Assembly: GCF_015160855.1 (NCBI RefSeq)
Contig: NZ_CP063373.1
Span: forward strand, 4,960,001-5,024,000
DNA from: Streptomyces ferrugineus
GTDB lineage: Bacteria > Actinomycetota > Actinomycetes > Streptomycetales > Streptomycetaceae
Length of the DNA stretch: 64,000 bases
Direction of reading: 5' to 3'
The first letter of the stretch is position 1. The number at the start of each line of letters is the position of its first letter. The notes beneath the pieces were generated by a model. The model had not been told where the DNA came from and made no database searches. It saw only the letters and a list, made by a program, of their open reading frames with translations. The translations under genes were made by a program, and so were the position numbers. Shown here piece by piece: positions 35,400-44,555 of the stretch.

Positions 35400-35558
35400 G
35401 CGGCAGTCATGGTCGCCCCAGGGCGTGGTGGCGAGGGAGGGGCCGGTCAGCAGCTGGTAGGTCGTCATGCCGGCGAAGGCGATGGCCAGCAGGAAGGCTG
35501 CGGGGCGGGCCAACCGCAGCCACATCGGAAGGCGGACCGCGGACGACGAAGCGGGCAT
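35400..35558 (-). CDS. possible short membrane peptide
   Basis: From ATG 35558, with AAGGAGA upstream, the minus strand encodes MPASSSAVRLPMWLRL and a hydrophobic helix (PAAFLLAIAFAGMTTYQLLTG), then SLATTPWG near 35,410. The frame stays open much further only because of GC content, antisense to the regulator. The real end is unknown; a single-span peptide of about 50 residues is the plausible part. Confidence 0.3.
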
Positions 35559-35706
35559 GGCGAACTTCTCCTTCAGGCAGGTGAGTTGGTGCAAGACCGG
35601 CGTTGCCGACCGGTGCTTGGACCGTATGCCGCGCGCTAGTGCGCCGACCATCTCCCATTTCGGCCCTAATTACCCAAGGATGGACATCGCAGGGAAGGAG
35701 GGACCC

Positions 35707-36786
35707 ATGCGGGTGTCGGTGACCCGGTACGGCGAGGCGAGCGCTTCCGAGCAGCCGGGAGCGGAAGCCGGGCACGCAGAGATCAGCGGGCTGGGCAGAG
35801 CCCGCAAAGCCGTCTTCACCGTGGGGCTGCGCCGCACCGAGCACGGCATCCACCGGCCTGCAGCCGTGCGCCTGCACGTTCCTGGCGCCGGCCCGGGCAC
35901 CGTCACGCCGAGGTCCCTGCGGGCCGTCGACTGGGAGCGCGTGCTGGCCATCGCCACCACCGCGGCAACCCTCTCCACACACGCCGCCGAGGAACTCGAT
36001 GCCGGCTGGATGCGGCGCCCCCGGGGCGGCAGCCGCGACTTCTGCCTGCTCGTTGCCTCGGTCTACGCGCACGCGGTCGCACACCGTCTCCCGCCGCGCC
36101 ACGTGATCGCCGCTGTCTGGGGCAGGGGCGTGGACACCGTGGACAACTGGCTGGCCCAGGCCCGCCGACGCCAGGTCCTGGGACACGATCCGCTCTCCAG
36201 CCGCCACAGCCCCCGTACCGCCCCGGACCGGCGTGGTGTGGCCCCGCCGCCGCGCTCGCCGCACCGACCGGCCTCCTCGCAGACCACCGTGGGGACCGAC
36301 GGAGCCGCACTGCGCGACCTGCCCGGCTGTCCCGACTGGTCCTTCCTCGTCGAACCCGGCTTCCGCGAGGGCAGCCTGTTCGTCCGTGCGTGGTCGATCG
36401 AGCCCGACATCACGCATGCCGACGGCTGGAGAACTCATCTGACGGCGAAGGCCCTTGCCGCCGCGCCGTTCGACGACGTCTTCGCCCGCGCTCTCGCGGC
36501 CCTGCAGGGCAACCTCTACCTCACCACGGCCAGAGGCGTGGTGGGCGAACCTGTCCGGACCCGGGGGCCCACCCATCTGCGGCAGGTCACCGACACCTAC
36601 CTCTTCGCCCTGGCGCAGGAACAGCCGCCGCTGCCGCTGATCTGCGCGCTGTGGAACGTCAGCTACAAGACGGCGGCGAGCTGGACCAGCAAAGCCCGCA
36701 GAGCGGGCGTACTGACGGCCCGGTACAAGCCCCTGCCCCGCAACCGCAGGGGCGGCGCGGGACCGGACCGGTCCCGGCGGCCATGA
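35707..36786 (+). CDS. hypothetical protein with two similar HTH modules
   Basis: A 359-residue protein. ATG 35707 has GGAGGGA upstream, and the longer frame before it has no support. Two similar modules are seen: CLLVASVYAHAVAHRLPPRHVIAAVWG followed by VDTVDNWLAQARRRQVLG (about 120-165), and YLFALAQEQPPLPLICALWNVS followed by YKTAASWTSKARRAGVLT (about 297-340). Each looks like a helix-turn-helix with a recognition helix of the NWLAQARRR/SWTSKARRA type. Between them is an alpha/beta stretch. It is probably DNA-binding, typical of linear-replicon accessory genes. Its function is unknown. Confidence 0.6.
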   Translation: MRVSVTRYGEASASEQPGAEAGHAEISGLGRARKAVFTVGLRRTEHGIHRPAAVRLHVPGAGPGTVTPRSLRAVDWERVLAIATTAATLSTHAAEELDAGWMRRPRGGSRDFCLLVASVYAHAVAHRLPPRHVIAAVWGRGVDTVDNWLAQARRRQVLGHDPLSSRHSPRTAPDRRGVAPPPRSPHRPASSQTTVGTDGAALRDLPGCPDWSFLVEPGFREGSLFVRAWSIEPDITHADGWRTHLTAKALAAAPFDDVFARALAALQGNLYLTTARGVVGEPVRTRGPTHLRQVTDTYLFALAQEQPPLPLICALWNVSYKTAASWTSKARRAGVLTARYKPLPRNRRGGAGPDRSRRP

Positions 36787-36816
36787 GGGGCTGCCGTGAT
36801 GTCTGCAGGGCGGCGG

Positions 36817-39255
36817 TTACACAAGGACAGCCGGGGTGGCGGCCTCGTCCGTCCAGTCCCCGTCGAACAGGGCGGCGACCAGACGCACGTGCGCGTCGGG
36901 GAGTTGGCCGGCGCGGTGCTTGGTGCGGGCCTTGGCGAGCCAGGCTCCGATCCTGACCGTGTCGCCGTCGACGCGGACGTCTTCGCGCGCGGTAGGGGCG
37001 CGGCCTTGGCGGTGCAGGAAGAGTTCCAGGAGCTGGACGGTCTGCTCGAAGGTGCGGCGGGTGCGGCGGGCAGGGGCGAGCAGATTGGTCTCGGGGGTGA
37101 GGCCGAGGGCGGTCATCAGCTGCCGCTGGCCGGGGTCAAGGGCGGGCCAGGTGGTGAGCTGGCGGTGCAGCCAGGAGCCGATCTTCACCCCGGCCAGGAG
37201 GGTGCCCGGGGTGAGCGTGGCCGGGTCGGCGCCGTCGGCGAGGTGGGTGCGCAGCAGGTGGTACTTGCGGTGCCAGTCCGCGCCGTGGGGCAGGCGCCAG
37301 TCGGGGGCGAGCGCGGTGAGGGCGTCGGTGCGGGCCTGATCGAGCGTGTTCTTGGTTGCGAGGTGGCGTTGTTCGGCGAGCCAGGCGCCGACAGGGGTGG
37401 TGGCGGGGGCGGCGAGGTGGCCGTTGGTGCGCAGGTAGTCAGCGGCTGCGGCCAGGTGGGCGCGCCAGGCGGCGTCGTGCTTGTCCCAGATCATGCCCAG
37501 CGCGTCGAGTTCGGCGATCCAGTCGGCTTCCAGGCGGCTGGCCTTCGCGGCGTCGCGCATGGTGGTGATGAAGGTGCCCAGCGCGTAGCCGGTGGGGTCG
37601 GTGTAGTCGGCGGGGACGTCGAGGTGGCCCATTTCGTCGCGGTAGGACTGGGCGGCGGCGAGCCCCAGGCGGCGGGAGCGGGAGACGGCCGCCTCGCGGG
37701 GGTCGAAGGAGGCCAGGTCCATCGCTTGGGCGATCCGTTCGGGGTGGACGGTGAAGTCGAAGTGCCAGCGGCGTTCGATGACGTCGCTGGTCTCTTTCGG
37801 GAGGCGGTTGGCCTTGTCGGGCAGGCGCTCAAGGATGCGGTGGTCGTGGCTGGCCAGCGCACACGCGATCGCCCAGACGGGTTCGTAGGCGGTGCCGAGG
37901 ATGTTCTCGCCGCTGGCGCCGGGAGGCACATAGACGGGGACGATCAGTGAGGCGGTCTTGCCGCTCACGTCGAGGCGCAGGGCGCGGCCGAGGGCCTGGA
38001 CGCAGCGGATGACGCTGCGGGTGGGGTCGGCGAAGACGATGGCGTCGACGCTGGGGATGTCGACGCCTTCGGCGATCAGGCGGGAGTTGGCCATGATCGC
38101 GCAGTCGGCGGCCGCGAAGTCGGCGAAGATGTCGGCGCGTTGGGCCGGGGTGTGCTCGCCGTGGGCGAAGAACAGCCGCGGGGTGATGCCGGGGCACAGG
38201 CCGGGGTCGGTCTTGGCCAGCAGGCGCAGCGTGTGGGGCAGTTCGCGGGCGAAGCGGCGGGCGTCGGAGACGAGGTTGAAGTAGACCAGCACCTTCTTCA
38301 GGTTGTGCTCGGTCATGGCGCGCAGGACAGCCAGGTGCAGGGCGGTGGTGCGCAGAGCGCTGTCCGCCTCCTCGCCGCTGCCGTCGCCGGGGGTGGTGGC
38401 GGGTGCGGGGGCGGGCATGTTCAGGCGGCGGCGCAGGTCGGCGTCGGTGAGGGTGGGCACCACGATCCGGTAGTCCGCCGCCCGGCCGTCTTCCACCGCC
38501 TGCGCGAGCGGGTACTCGAAGACCTTCCTTCCGTACACCCGTTCGTTGTCCATGGAGTTGGCGAACGCCTCCGCCTCCGCACCTCCGCGGTGCCGGCGAC
38601 GCGGGCGGGTGGTGTCGGCGGACTCCGCCAGCTCGGGGGCGCCGAAGATGCGGGGGGTGGCAGTCATGTAGAGGCGGCGGTCCGCGTGGATCCGCTTCGC
38701 GTCGTTGACGAGGGCCCACTTCTTGTCGGCGCGGCCCGCGATCCGGTGTGCCTCGTCCATGACCGCCAGGTCGAACGGCGGCACGGCATACCCCGTGCTC
38801 TGGGTCTGTTCGATCTTGTTCAGGGAGTCGTAGGTGCAGATCACCGTCAGCGCCGGGATCCGGTCCTCCCCCTCCCCCACCACCGACATCAGCCCGCCCA
38901 GCGCGTGCGGGTCGGTGGTTGACATGACACGCGCGGCGACCAGCTCGTCATGGCCAGCGGCATCCAAGGAGGAGACGATCACCATGTGCTCACCGTGTCC
39001 GTCCCGGCGCCACGCCAGTGCGGTCTGCACCGCCAGGTCCAGAGTGGGCACCACGAACAGCACCAGTCGCGCGCCGAGTTCGTCCGCCACCCGGATCGAC
39101 ACCAGCGTCTTTCCGGTCCCCGTCGCCGATACGTACAGCGCCCGTGTGCCCGCGCGCCGCAGGTGCAGCACCAGACGGGAGACGGCCTCGGCCTGGTCGG
39201 GGAACAGCGGCCGTTCCTCGGACCGGCCAGGTACAGGGGAAGCGGCCACAGTCAT
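36817..39255 (-). CDS. DEAD/DEAH-box helicase with helicase-associated repeats
   Basis: An 812-residue superfamily 2 helicase. Motif I is SATGTGKT (about 43), Ia VVPTLDLAVQT, motif II VMDEAHR, motif III YMTATPRI, motif V NSRLIAEGVDIPS and motif VI QALGRALR. After the helicase core come repeated helicase-associated (HA) modules rich in Trp (MIWDKHDAAWRAHLAAAADYL, VGAWLAEQRHLA, IGSWLHRQL, IGAWLAKARTKH). Such proteins are abundant on Streptomyces chromosome arms and linear plasmids. ATG 39255 is chosen because the P-loop domain starts soon after and GAGGAAGAG lies upstream. It diverges from tap. Confidence 0.9.
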   Translation of the reverse strand: MTVAASPVPGRSEERPLFPDQAEAVSRLVLHLRRAGTRALYVSATGTGKTLVSIRVADELGARLVLFVVPTLDLAVQTALAWRRDGHGEHMVIVSSLDAAGHDELVAARVMSTTDPHALGGLMSVVGEGEDRIPALTVICTYDSLNKIEQTQSTGYAVPPFDLAVMDEAHRIAGRADKKWALVNDAKRIHADRRLYMTATPRIFGAPELAESADTTRPRRRHRGGAEAEAFANSMDNERVYGRKVFEYPLAQAVEDGRAADYRIVVPTLTDADLRRRLNMPAPAPATTPGDGSGEEADSALRTTALHLAVLRAMTEHNLKKVLVYFNLVSDARRFARELPHTLRLLAKTDPGLCPGITPRLFFAHGEHTPAQRADIFADFAAADCAIMANSRLIAEGVDIPSVDAIVFADPTRSVIRCVQALGRALRLDVSGKTASLIVPVYVPPGASGENILGTAYEPVWAIACALASHDHRILERLPDKANRLPKETSDVIERRWHFDFTVHPERIAQAMDLASFDPREAAVSRSRRLGLAAAQSYRDEMGHLDVPADYTDPTGYALGTFITTMRDAAKASRLEADWIAELDALGMIWDKHDAAWRAHLAAAADYLRTNGHLAAPATTPVGAWLAEQRHLATKNTLDQARTDALTALAPDWRLPHGADWHRKYHLLRTHLADGADPATLTPGTLLAGVKIGSWLHRQLTTWPALDPGQRQLMTALGLTPETNLLAPARRTRRTFEQTVQLLELFLHRQGRAPTAREDVRVDGDTVRIGAWLAKARTKHRAGQLPDAHVRLVAALFDGDWTDEAATPAVLV

Positions 39256-39445
39256 ACAGCTCTTCCTCGGTCGGAAAGCGGACGGCCTCCGGCCGACCCA
39301 GGCCGGGCCGGGGAGGCGGTGAGCCACCCACCGAGCCCACCGATCCAGCACCCTACCACCCACGAACGATGCACGTACGCTATAGGGACGCGATCCGTAC
39401 GCGAAATGTACGCTTCGTGGGGTAGAGTGAGAGCGGAGGTGTTCC
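39256..39445. promoter_or_regulatory. divergent helicase/tap promoter region with GTACGC repeats
   Basis: Contains three GTACGC hexamers at 39375-39380, 39397-39402 and 39408-39413, plus an outer CCCACGAA/TTCGTGGG inverted repeat at about 39359-39366 and 39414-39421. A TAGAGT-like -10 lies before tap, and the tap ribosome site GCGGAGG ends seven bases before ATG. The repeats could bind Tap or another regulator controlling both genes. Confidence 0.5.
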
Positions 39446-41677
39446 ATGTCCGAGTTGTTCGACGCGGTCGACGCACTGGTCGCGTCCCGGTCCCCGCTGC
39501 CGCCGCCGGCGGAGCGCAAGCGCCTGCGCCAGGCCCATGCCCTCACCCTGGACGAGGTGGCCGCCGCCCTGGATGTACGGCGGGCCACGGTCAGCGGCTG
39601 GGAGTCGGGCAAGGCCGAGCCGCGGCCGCCGGAGCGAGAGGCCTACGCCCGTCTGCTGACACAGCTCGCAACTCTCTACCCCGCCACCGAAAGCACCGCC
39701 GCACCACAGCAGGACGCCCCGGCACCAGCGACGACGTCCACCGGCACGCCATCCACGGCGCCCGCGGGTGCGACATCCGGCGCGGCGGCAGTGACCGCGT
39801 CCCATACCGCCCTGTCCGCTGCCCCCGCGGCCGCTCCGGTGGCCGCATCGCGTCCGGCGCGGGCCGCCCGGCCGTCGCCCGCCTCGCGCCGTCGGGGCAC
39901 GCAGAAGGCCGCCCCGGCGAACACGCCCGCGCCCGGCGGGGTGTACGCGCACGGTCCGCTGCTCGTCCTCGACGCCGACGCCGAGCGCAACGTCACCGGC
40001 TACGGCACCGGCGGGCTGATCCTGGACGTGCCCGCCAAGTCACTACCCGCGCTGGTGGAGTGGACGCTCACCGAGGCACATCTGGGAGCGGAGAAGCTGC
40101 ACGGCTCGGGCAAGGACGGCGACCCGCTGCTGGTGCTCACCGAGGCGGCGTGCGAGCGCTACGGCCTGCCCGCCGCACTGTCCGAGGCCGAGCGCCTCGC
40201 CGGGCGGCTGCCGGAGGGGCACAAGGCCATCAAGCAGCTCCAGCGCGCCGACTGGCAGCTGACCAAGCGGGGGCTGGGGCCGTGGGCGCGGATCTACCGC
40301 TCCGCCCAGGGCAGCCGACGGCAGTGCGTACAGCTGTGCATCCCCTCCTGGCGCGCCCTCGACGACCGCGCCTGGGGCCACGCCGCCCGGCTGGAGCCTG
40401 CGGAACTGGCCCGGGTGCTGGGCGTGTATGCGGCCCGGGTGATGACTCCGGTCGGCTCCACGGCCGTCACCGGTCTTGAGCTGATGACCGCGCTGAACCC
40501 GCCGACCCGCGCGAGCGAGCCCGACGCCACCGGCAAGCGGCATACCGAGCACCGGCCCGGCTCGCTGGGCACGCAGCCGATGGACCCGGCGCCCTGCGAG
40601 GCGACCGACGGGCACCCCGTCCTGGCCCACCTGCCCCGCTTCCACGTGCGCGGCCCCGACAAGCGGCTGTTCGAGGAGGCCTACGACTGGGCGCGAGACC
40701 TGACCGACGCCGAGTGCATGCAGCGGCACCTGGTCGGCATCGACGTCAACCTGGCGTTCGGTGCTGCCGCCAACGGCGCCGTCGTCGGTCTGGCGTCGCC
40801 GCCCGTGCACGTCACCAACCCGGTCTTCGATGCGGCGCTGCCCGGATCCTGGCTGGTCGACCTCTCCCACGTCGACCTGTCCCGGGTGAAGGTCGGCAAG
40901 CAGTGGCGCGAACTCCAAGGAAAGCTACTGCCGAGCCCGTTCACGCCGACCGGCGAACGCCCCGAGGGCCCGGCCTGGTACGCCACCCCGACGGTCGCCT
41001 ACGCCGTCGAGCTCGGCTACGACGTCGCCCCCATCGAGGCCTGGGTGCGCCGCGATAGCGCCCGGTTCCTGGACGGCTGGTACAAGAGGCTGCGCAACGC
41101 CTACATCGACACCATGGCAGACCTCGGTGTGGGCGAGAAGCTGTCCCCGCAGGAGTTCCTGACCGCGATGGACGGCTACAAACAGCGTGATGCGGAACTG
41201 GCGATCGTCGTGGACGCCGTCAAGATGACCGTCAAGGGCGGCATCGGCAAGCTGCAGGAGAAGGCCCGCGGCGGCGGCTGGAAGCCGGGGCAGGCCTGGC
41301 CCGCCCTCGCCCGGCCGACCTGGCGCCCGGACATCCGCGCCACCGTCATCTCCCGGGCCCGCACCAACATGCACCGCAAGATGGTCGCCCTCGCCGCGGC
41401 CACCGGCCGCTATCCGGTCGCGGTCCTCTCCGACTGCGCCGTGTACACCGCCGACGGCCCCAGCCCGCTGGACGTCCTGCCCTACGACGCCAACGGCAAG
41501 ACCGTGCCCGGCAGCTTCCGGCTCGGCGTCTCGCCGGGCATGGTCAAGCACGAGGGCACCCAGAGCCTGCTGTGGGGCGCGGACGTGCTCGAGCAGCTCG
41601 GCGCCGACGGCCATGTCGCCAACCTCGCCCGCTACATCAAGACCGGCGAGGTCACCGCCAAGGACACCGGAGAATAG
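39446..41677 (+). CDS. tap: telomere-associated protein Tap
   Basis: 743 residues, the length and layout of Streptomyces Tap, which binds the telomere 3' overhang and recruits the terminal protein for end patching of linear replicons. The N-terminal Cro/C1-type HTH is RLRQAHALTLDEVAAALDVRRATVSGWESG (about 26-55) after the characteristic ELFDAVDALVASR start. An Ala/Pro-rich linker follows, then a nuclease/polymerase-like body with LLVLDADAER, HLVGIDVNLAFGAAANG and VLSDCAVYTADG. Strong ribosome site. tpg follows after 14 bases, the usual operon. Confidence 0.93.
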   Translation: MSELFDAVDALVASRSPLPPPAERKRLRQAHALTLDEVAAALDVRRATVSGWESGKAEPRPPEREAYARLLTQLATLYPATESTAAPQQDAPAPATTSTGTPSTAPAGATSGAAAVTASHTALSAAPAAAPVAASRPARAARPSPASRRRGTQKAAPANTPAPGGVYAHGPLLVLDADAERNVTGYGTGGLILDVPAKSLPALVEWTLTEAHLGAEKLHGSGKDGDPLLVLTEAACERYGLPAALSEAERLAGRLPEGHKAIKQLQRADWQLTKRGLGPWARIYRSAQGSRRQCVQLCIPSWRALDDRAWGHAARLEPAELARVLGVYAARVMTPVGSTAVTGLELMTALNPPTRASEPDATGKRHTEHRPGSLGTQPMDPAPCEATDGHPVLAHLPRFHVRGPDKRLFEEAYDWARDLTDAECMQRHLVGIDVNLAFGAAANGAVVGLASPPVHVTNPVFDAALPGSWLVDLSHVDLSRVKVGKQWRELQGKLLPSPFTPTGERPEGPAWYATPTVAYAVELGYDVAPIEAWVRRDSARFLDGWYKRLRNAYIDTMADLGVGEKLSPQEFLTAMDGYKQRDAELAIVVDAVKMTVKGGIGKLQEKARGGGWKPGQAWPALARPTWRPDIRATVISRARTNMHRKMVALAAATGRYPVAVLSDCAVYTADGPSPLDVLPYDANGKTVPGSFRLGVSPGMVKHEGTQSLLWGADVLEQLGADGHVANLARYIKTGEVTAKDTGE

Positions 41678-41691
41678 GGGGCGTTACGGCG

Positions 41692-42249
41692 ATGGTCACG
41701 GTCGGGGAGGAACTCGACAAGGTGGTGCAGGGGGCGTTCACGCGGCCCGTCCCCAAGTCGGCCGGGGCACAGATGCGTTACCTGGTCAAACAGCACCAGC
41801 GCAGCACCCGGCGCGTGGCCGAGTTGCTCGGCATCAGCCAGCGCACCGTCGAGCGGTACGTCAAGAACCAGCTCAAGCATCCCCGGCCGGAACTCGCCGA
41901 CCGGCTGGAAAACGAGGTCCGCGCACGCTGGCAGCCACAGATCAGGGCCAGGGCCAGGCAGGCTGCCGCTACGACCGGCGGCATCATGATCGACACACGG
42001 GCCCGGTTCGGCTTCACCGCCGCCCCCGGCAGCACCGACGACGCACGGCTGCGCCACCTCACCCTCGCCCTGCCGCCCCACCACACCGCCCGACTCTTCG
42101 ACGCGCAGGAACAGGGCGCGACCGAGGACGAGCTGAGGCAGATCGCTGCGGAAGCCCTGGGCGAGGTGTACTTCCGCGACAACGGCCGCCGCGCCCACGG
42201 CCTCGAAGTGGAACTCACCGACCTCGAACACCTTCAGTTCGAGCTGTAG
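41692..42249 (+). CDS. tpg: telomere terminal protein Tpg
   Basis: 185 residues, the normal size for Tpg, which becomes covalently bound to telomere 5' ends and primes end replication. ATG 41692 gives VGEELDKVVQGAFTRPVPKSAGAQMRYLVKQ. The HTH-like segment VAELLGISQRTVERYVK and KHPRPELADRLENEVRARWQP are family hallmarks, as are IDTRARFGFTAAPGSTDD and the end AHGLEVELTDLEHLQFEL. With tap it implies a linear replicon. No second copy is in this window. Confidence 0.94.
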   Translation: MVTVGEELDKVVQGAFTRPVPKSAGAQMRYLVKQHQRSTRRVAELLGISQRTVERYVKNQLKHPRPELADRLENEVRARWQPQIRARARQAAATTGGIMIDTRARFGFTAAPGSTDDARLRHLTLALPPHHTARLFDAQEQGATEDELRQIAAEALGEVYFRDNGRRAHGLEVELTDLEHLQFEL

Positions 42250-42512
42250 CCGGTCAGTGCGCTGGACAGGAAGCAGGAAAGGGCGTCGGGGAGAGCTGTG
42301 GCAGCAGGAGCGTTACGGACCGTGCCCATGACGGGGGAGCTGACCGCGTCACTGATCAACCGGGTCGCAACACCGCTACGGTCTGGCGGACGCCAGCGTG
42401 CTGCGCCTGTGGACGTCCCGCAACTCTTCCACCCGCCACGACGGCGGCGTGCGAGCCGATGCAGAGATGTGTTCTCCCAGCTGCCGGCCGTGGCGTGGGC
42501 CTTGTCCACGGT
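42250..42512. other. no gene recognised downstream of tpg
   Basis: About 260 bases up to the IS256 element. A short coherent run (YGLADASVLRLWTSRNSSTRHDGG) is readable near 42,370-42,440 but has no start or end. It may be a gene fragment cut off by the IS insertion. Confidence 0.4.
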
Positions 42513-43934
42513 CATGTCCCGCTGGGTGGTGTAGTCACGGCAGTTGTTTCGGTTCCGGTTGTGGGGTGATCTGCGGTTCGGGTTCGGTTCGTTTGGTGGC
42601 GAAGAGCTCGGCCATGGAGGCTTCGGAGAGGTAGCGGCGGTCGAAGACCTGCCATTCGTCGTGGAGTTCGGCCAGGACCGCGGCGGCGAGTCGGTCCAGG
42701 GCGGCGGGGTTGGGGAAGACCTGGACGACGTCGGCCCGTCGTTTGATCTCCCGGTTCAGCCGCTCCAGCGGGTTGGTCGACCAGATCTTCTTCCAGTGCG
42801 CCGGCGGGAAGTCCGCGAACGCGGTGATGTCCGTCGCCGCATCCAGCAGCATCTTCTTGACCTGCGGGAACTGCCGTCCGAGCATGTCGGCCACCACGTC
42901 CAGCTGGGTGCGCACCTGCTCGCCGGTGGTCTGCGCGAAGATGGTGCGGATGGTGGCAGCGACCATCTCCCCTGAGCCCTTCTCGATCACGCTGAAGACG
43001 TCGCGGACGAAGTGAACTCGGCACCTTTGCCAGGCCGCGCCGAGGAAGACCGTGCGGATCGCGGCCACCAGACCGCTGTGGCTGTCGGAGATCACCAGCT
43101 GGACGTTCTCCAGGCCACGGGCGCGTAAGGACCGCAGGAACTTCGTCCAGAACGGCTTCGACTCGCTGTCGCCGACCATCAGGCCGAGAATCTCGCGGTG
43201 CCCGGTGGCGGAGATCCCGGTCGCGATGACCACGGCCTGCGAGGCGATCCGATGGTTGACCCTCGCCTTGCAGTAGGTCGCGTCCAGGAAGACGTAGGGG
43301 AAGACGGTGTGATCCAGTGGCCGTTCCTTGAACGCGGTCAGTTCCTCGTCGAGTTCGCCGCAGATCCGGGAGACCTCGGACTTGGAGATCCCGCTGTCCG
43401 CACCGAGTGCTTTGACCAGGTCGTCGACCGAGCGGGTCGAGACCCCGTGCACGTATGCCTCCATCACCACGGCGAACAGCGCCCGGTCAATGCGCCGGCG
43501 CCGCTCCAGCAGCGAGGGGAAGAACGACCCGGTCCGCACCTTGGGAATCTTCAGATCCAGATCGCCGGCCTGCGTAGTCAGCAGCCTCTCGCGGTGTCCG
43601 TTGCGCCATGTAGTGCGCGTCTGCGAGTGCTCACGCGGGGCAGCCCCAATGGCCTCAGTCGCCTCGGCCTCGATGAGTTCCTGCAGGATGCGCTCACACA
43701 CCACCCTGATTGCTTCAACTCCGTCGGCCCGACGTAGTGACTCCAGCAGCCGCATCAGCTCAGACTGGGACAAGGCCATCGCGTGCTCCTCCGGTTGAAC
43801 TGCCCGTTCACCAGGGAGACTTGCGCGATGGCCTGCCCTTGCTCAGGGAGCATGCACGGTCGACGGATGCACGCCCCGGGCAGACACCCGCGCGTTCCGG
43901 GACCACACCCGGCTACACCACTTCATGGGACGCG
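42513..43934 (-). mobile_element. IS256-family insertion sequence (copy B)
   Basis: Imperfect terminal inverted repeats flank the transposase. The left one, about 42515-42536, shares TCCCGCT..GTGGTGTAG with the reverse complement of about 43911-43932 (TCCCATG..GTGGTGTAG). The total of about 1.42 kb fits the family. The right end cuts into a helicase remnant. A target duplication was not clearly identified. Confidence 0.75.
42535..43779 (-). CDS. IS256-family (mutator) transposase
   Basis: An intact 414-residue DDE transposase. Seen are LKIPKVRTGSFFPSLLERR, the catalytic Asp in VFLDATYCKAR, the second Asp in LVISDSHSGL, WQRCRVHFVRD and the Glu in STNPLERLNREIKRR. ATG 43779 gives the standard start. 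Sequence identity to copy A at 4.2 kb is limited to family motifs, so the two are different IS types. Confidence 0.95.
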   Translation of the reverse strand: MALSQSELMRLLESLRRADGVEAIRVVCERILQELIEAEATEAIGAAPREHSQTRTTWRNGHRERLLTTQAGDLDLKIPKVRTGSFFPSLLERRRRIDRALFAVVMEAYVHGVSTRSVDDLVKALGADSGISKSEVSRICGELDEELTAFKERPLDHTVFPYVFLDATYCKARVNHRIASQAVVIATGISATGHREILGLMVGDSESKPFWTKFLRSLRARGLENVQLVISDSHSGLVAAIRTVFLGAAWQRCRVHFVRDVFSVIEKGSGEMVAATIRTIFAQTTGEQVRTQLDVVADMLGRQFPQVKKMLLDAATDITAFADFPPAHWKKIWSTNPLERLNREIKRRADVVQVFPNPAALDRLAAAVLAELHDEWQVFDRRYLSEASMAELFATKRTEPEPQITPQPEPKQLP

Positions 43935-44340
43935 ATCTTGTCCACCACGAGCAGGTCGAAGACCGGCACGAGGAAAAGCGAGGAGTGCTGGACCTCCTCA
44001 ATCCTGGTCGAGGCAACCTTGGCCTCGGCAAGCAACAGGTGGGTCTCAGCACGCGGCGGACAGACGGTGATCATCGGCTCGCGGCGCTGATCGGCGCGGG
44101 CGGCCGCCGCGCACTGTGCACCAGGTCCAGGCTCGGCACGGCCACAGCCAGGTGGCGCACGCCGAGTTTCCCGGCGCACGCAGCGCGATGAGGGTCTTGC
44201 CGGTGCCGCAGGTGGAAACGGTGTGCCGCGAGAGCGTGGAGGGGCGCAGGTGGCGTACTGCGCTGTCGACGCCCCTTTTGCTGGTCGTGGCGCAGGACCA
44301 GACGCGCGGTGTGCTCTGCGGTGGTGAGGCTGGAGGTCAT
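43935..44340 (-). pseudogene. helicase N-terminal remnant cut by IS256
   Basis: Pieces in different minus-strand frames are those of an SF2 helicase: a P-loop CGTGKTLIALR, then LAVAVPSLDLV, then LLAEAKVASTRIEEVQH and FDLLVVDKIASHE, a decayed DEAH box with DK in place of DE. Several indels occur and the IS256 right end removes everything beyond. It is unrelated in detail to the intact helicase, but of the same broad type. Confidence 0.6.
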
Positions 44341-44555
44341 CGCGCGGTTCCTCGGCATGCGTGAGGGGCCGACTGTGTTCAGTCTCGCCCATAGCTGGGG
44401 GTGCGGTGGATCCGTAGCGAGCGGAGCCCAGGGGTGTTGGCGTCATGCGTTCCGGCGAGCCGTGTTCGGGTCCTCATCTGTCCGGCAAGAGACCGCAGTT
44501 GCCGCAGCCCCGGGGGCCTGCAAGGGGCGTATGGTGATCACACAAGGGGGTTTTA

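Noticed and set aside
34362..35651. Long minus-strand frame of 429 codons antisense to the TPR regulator
   Set aside because: Only its first about 50 codons look like a peptide; the rest is the mirror of a real regulator coding sequence.
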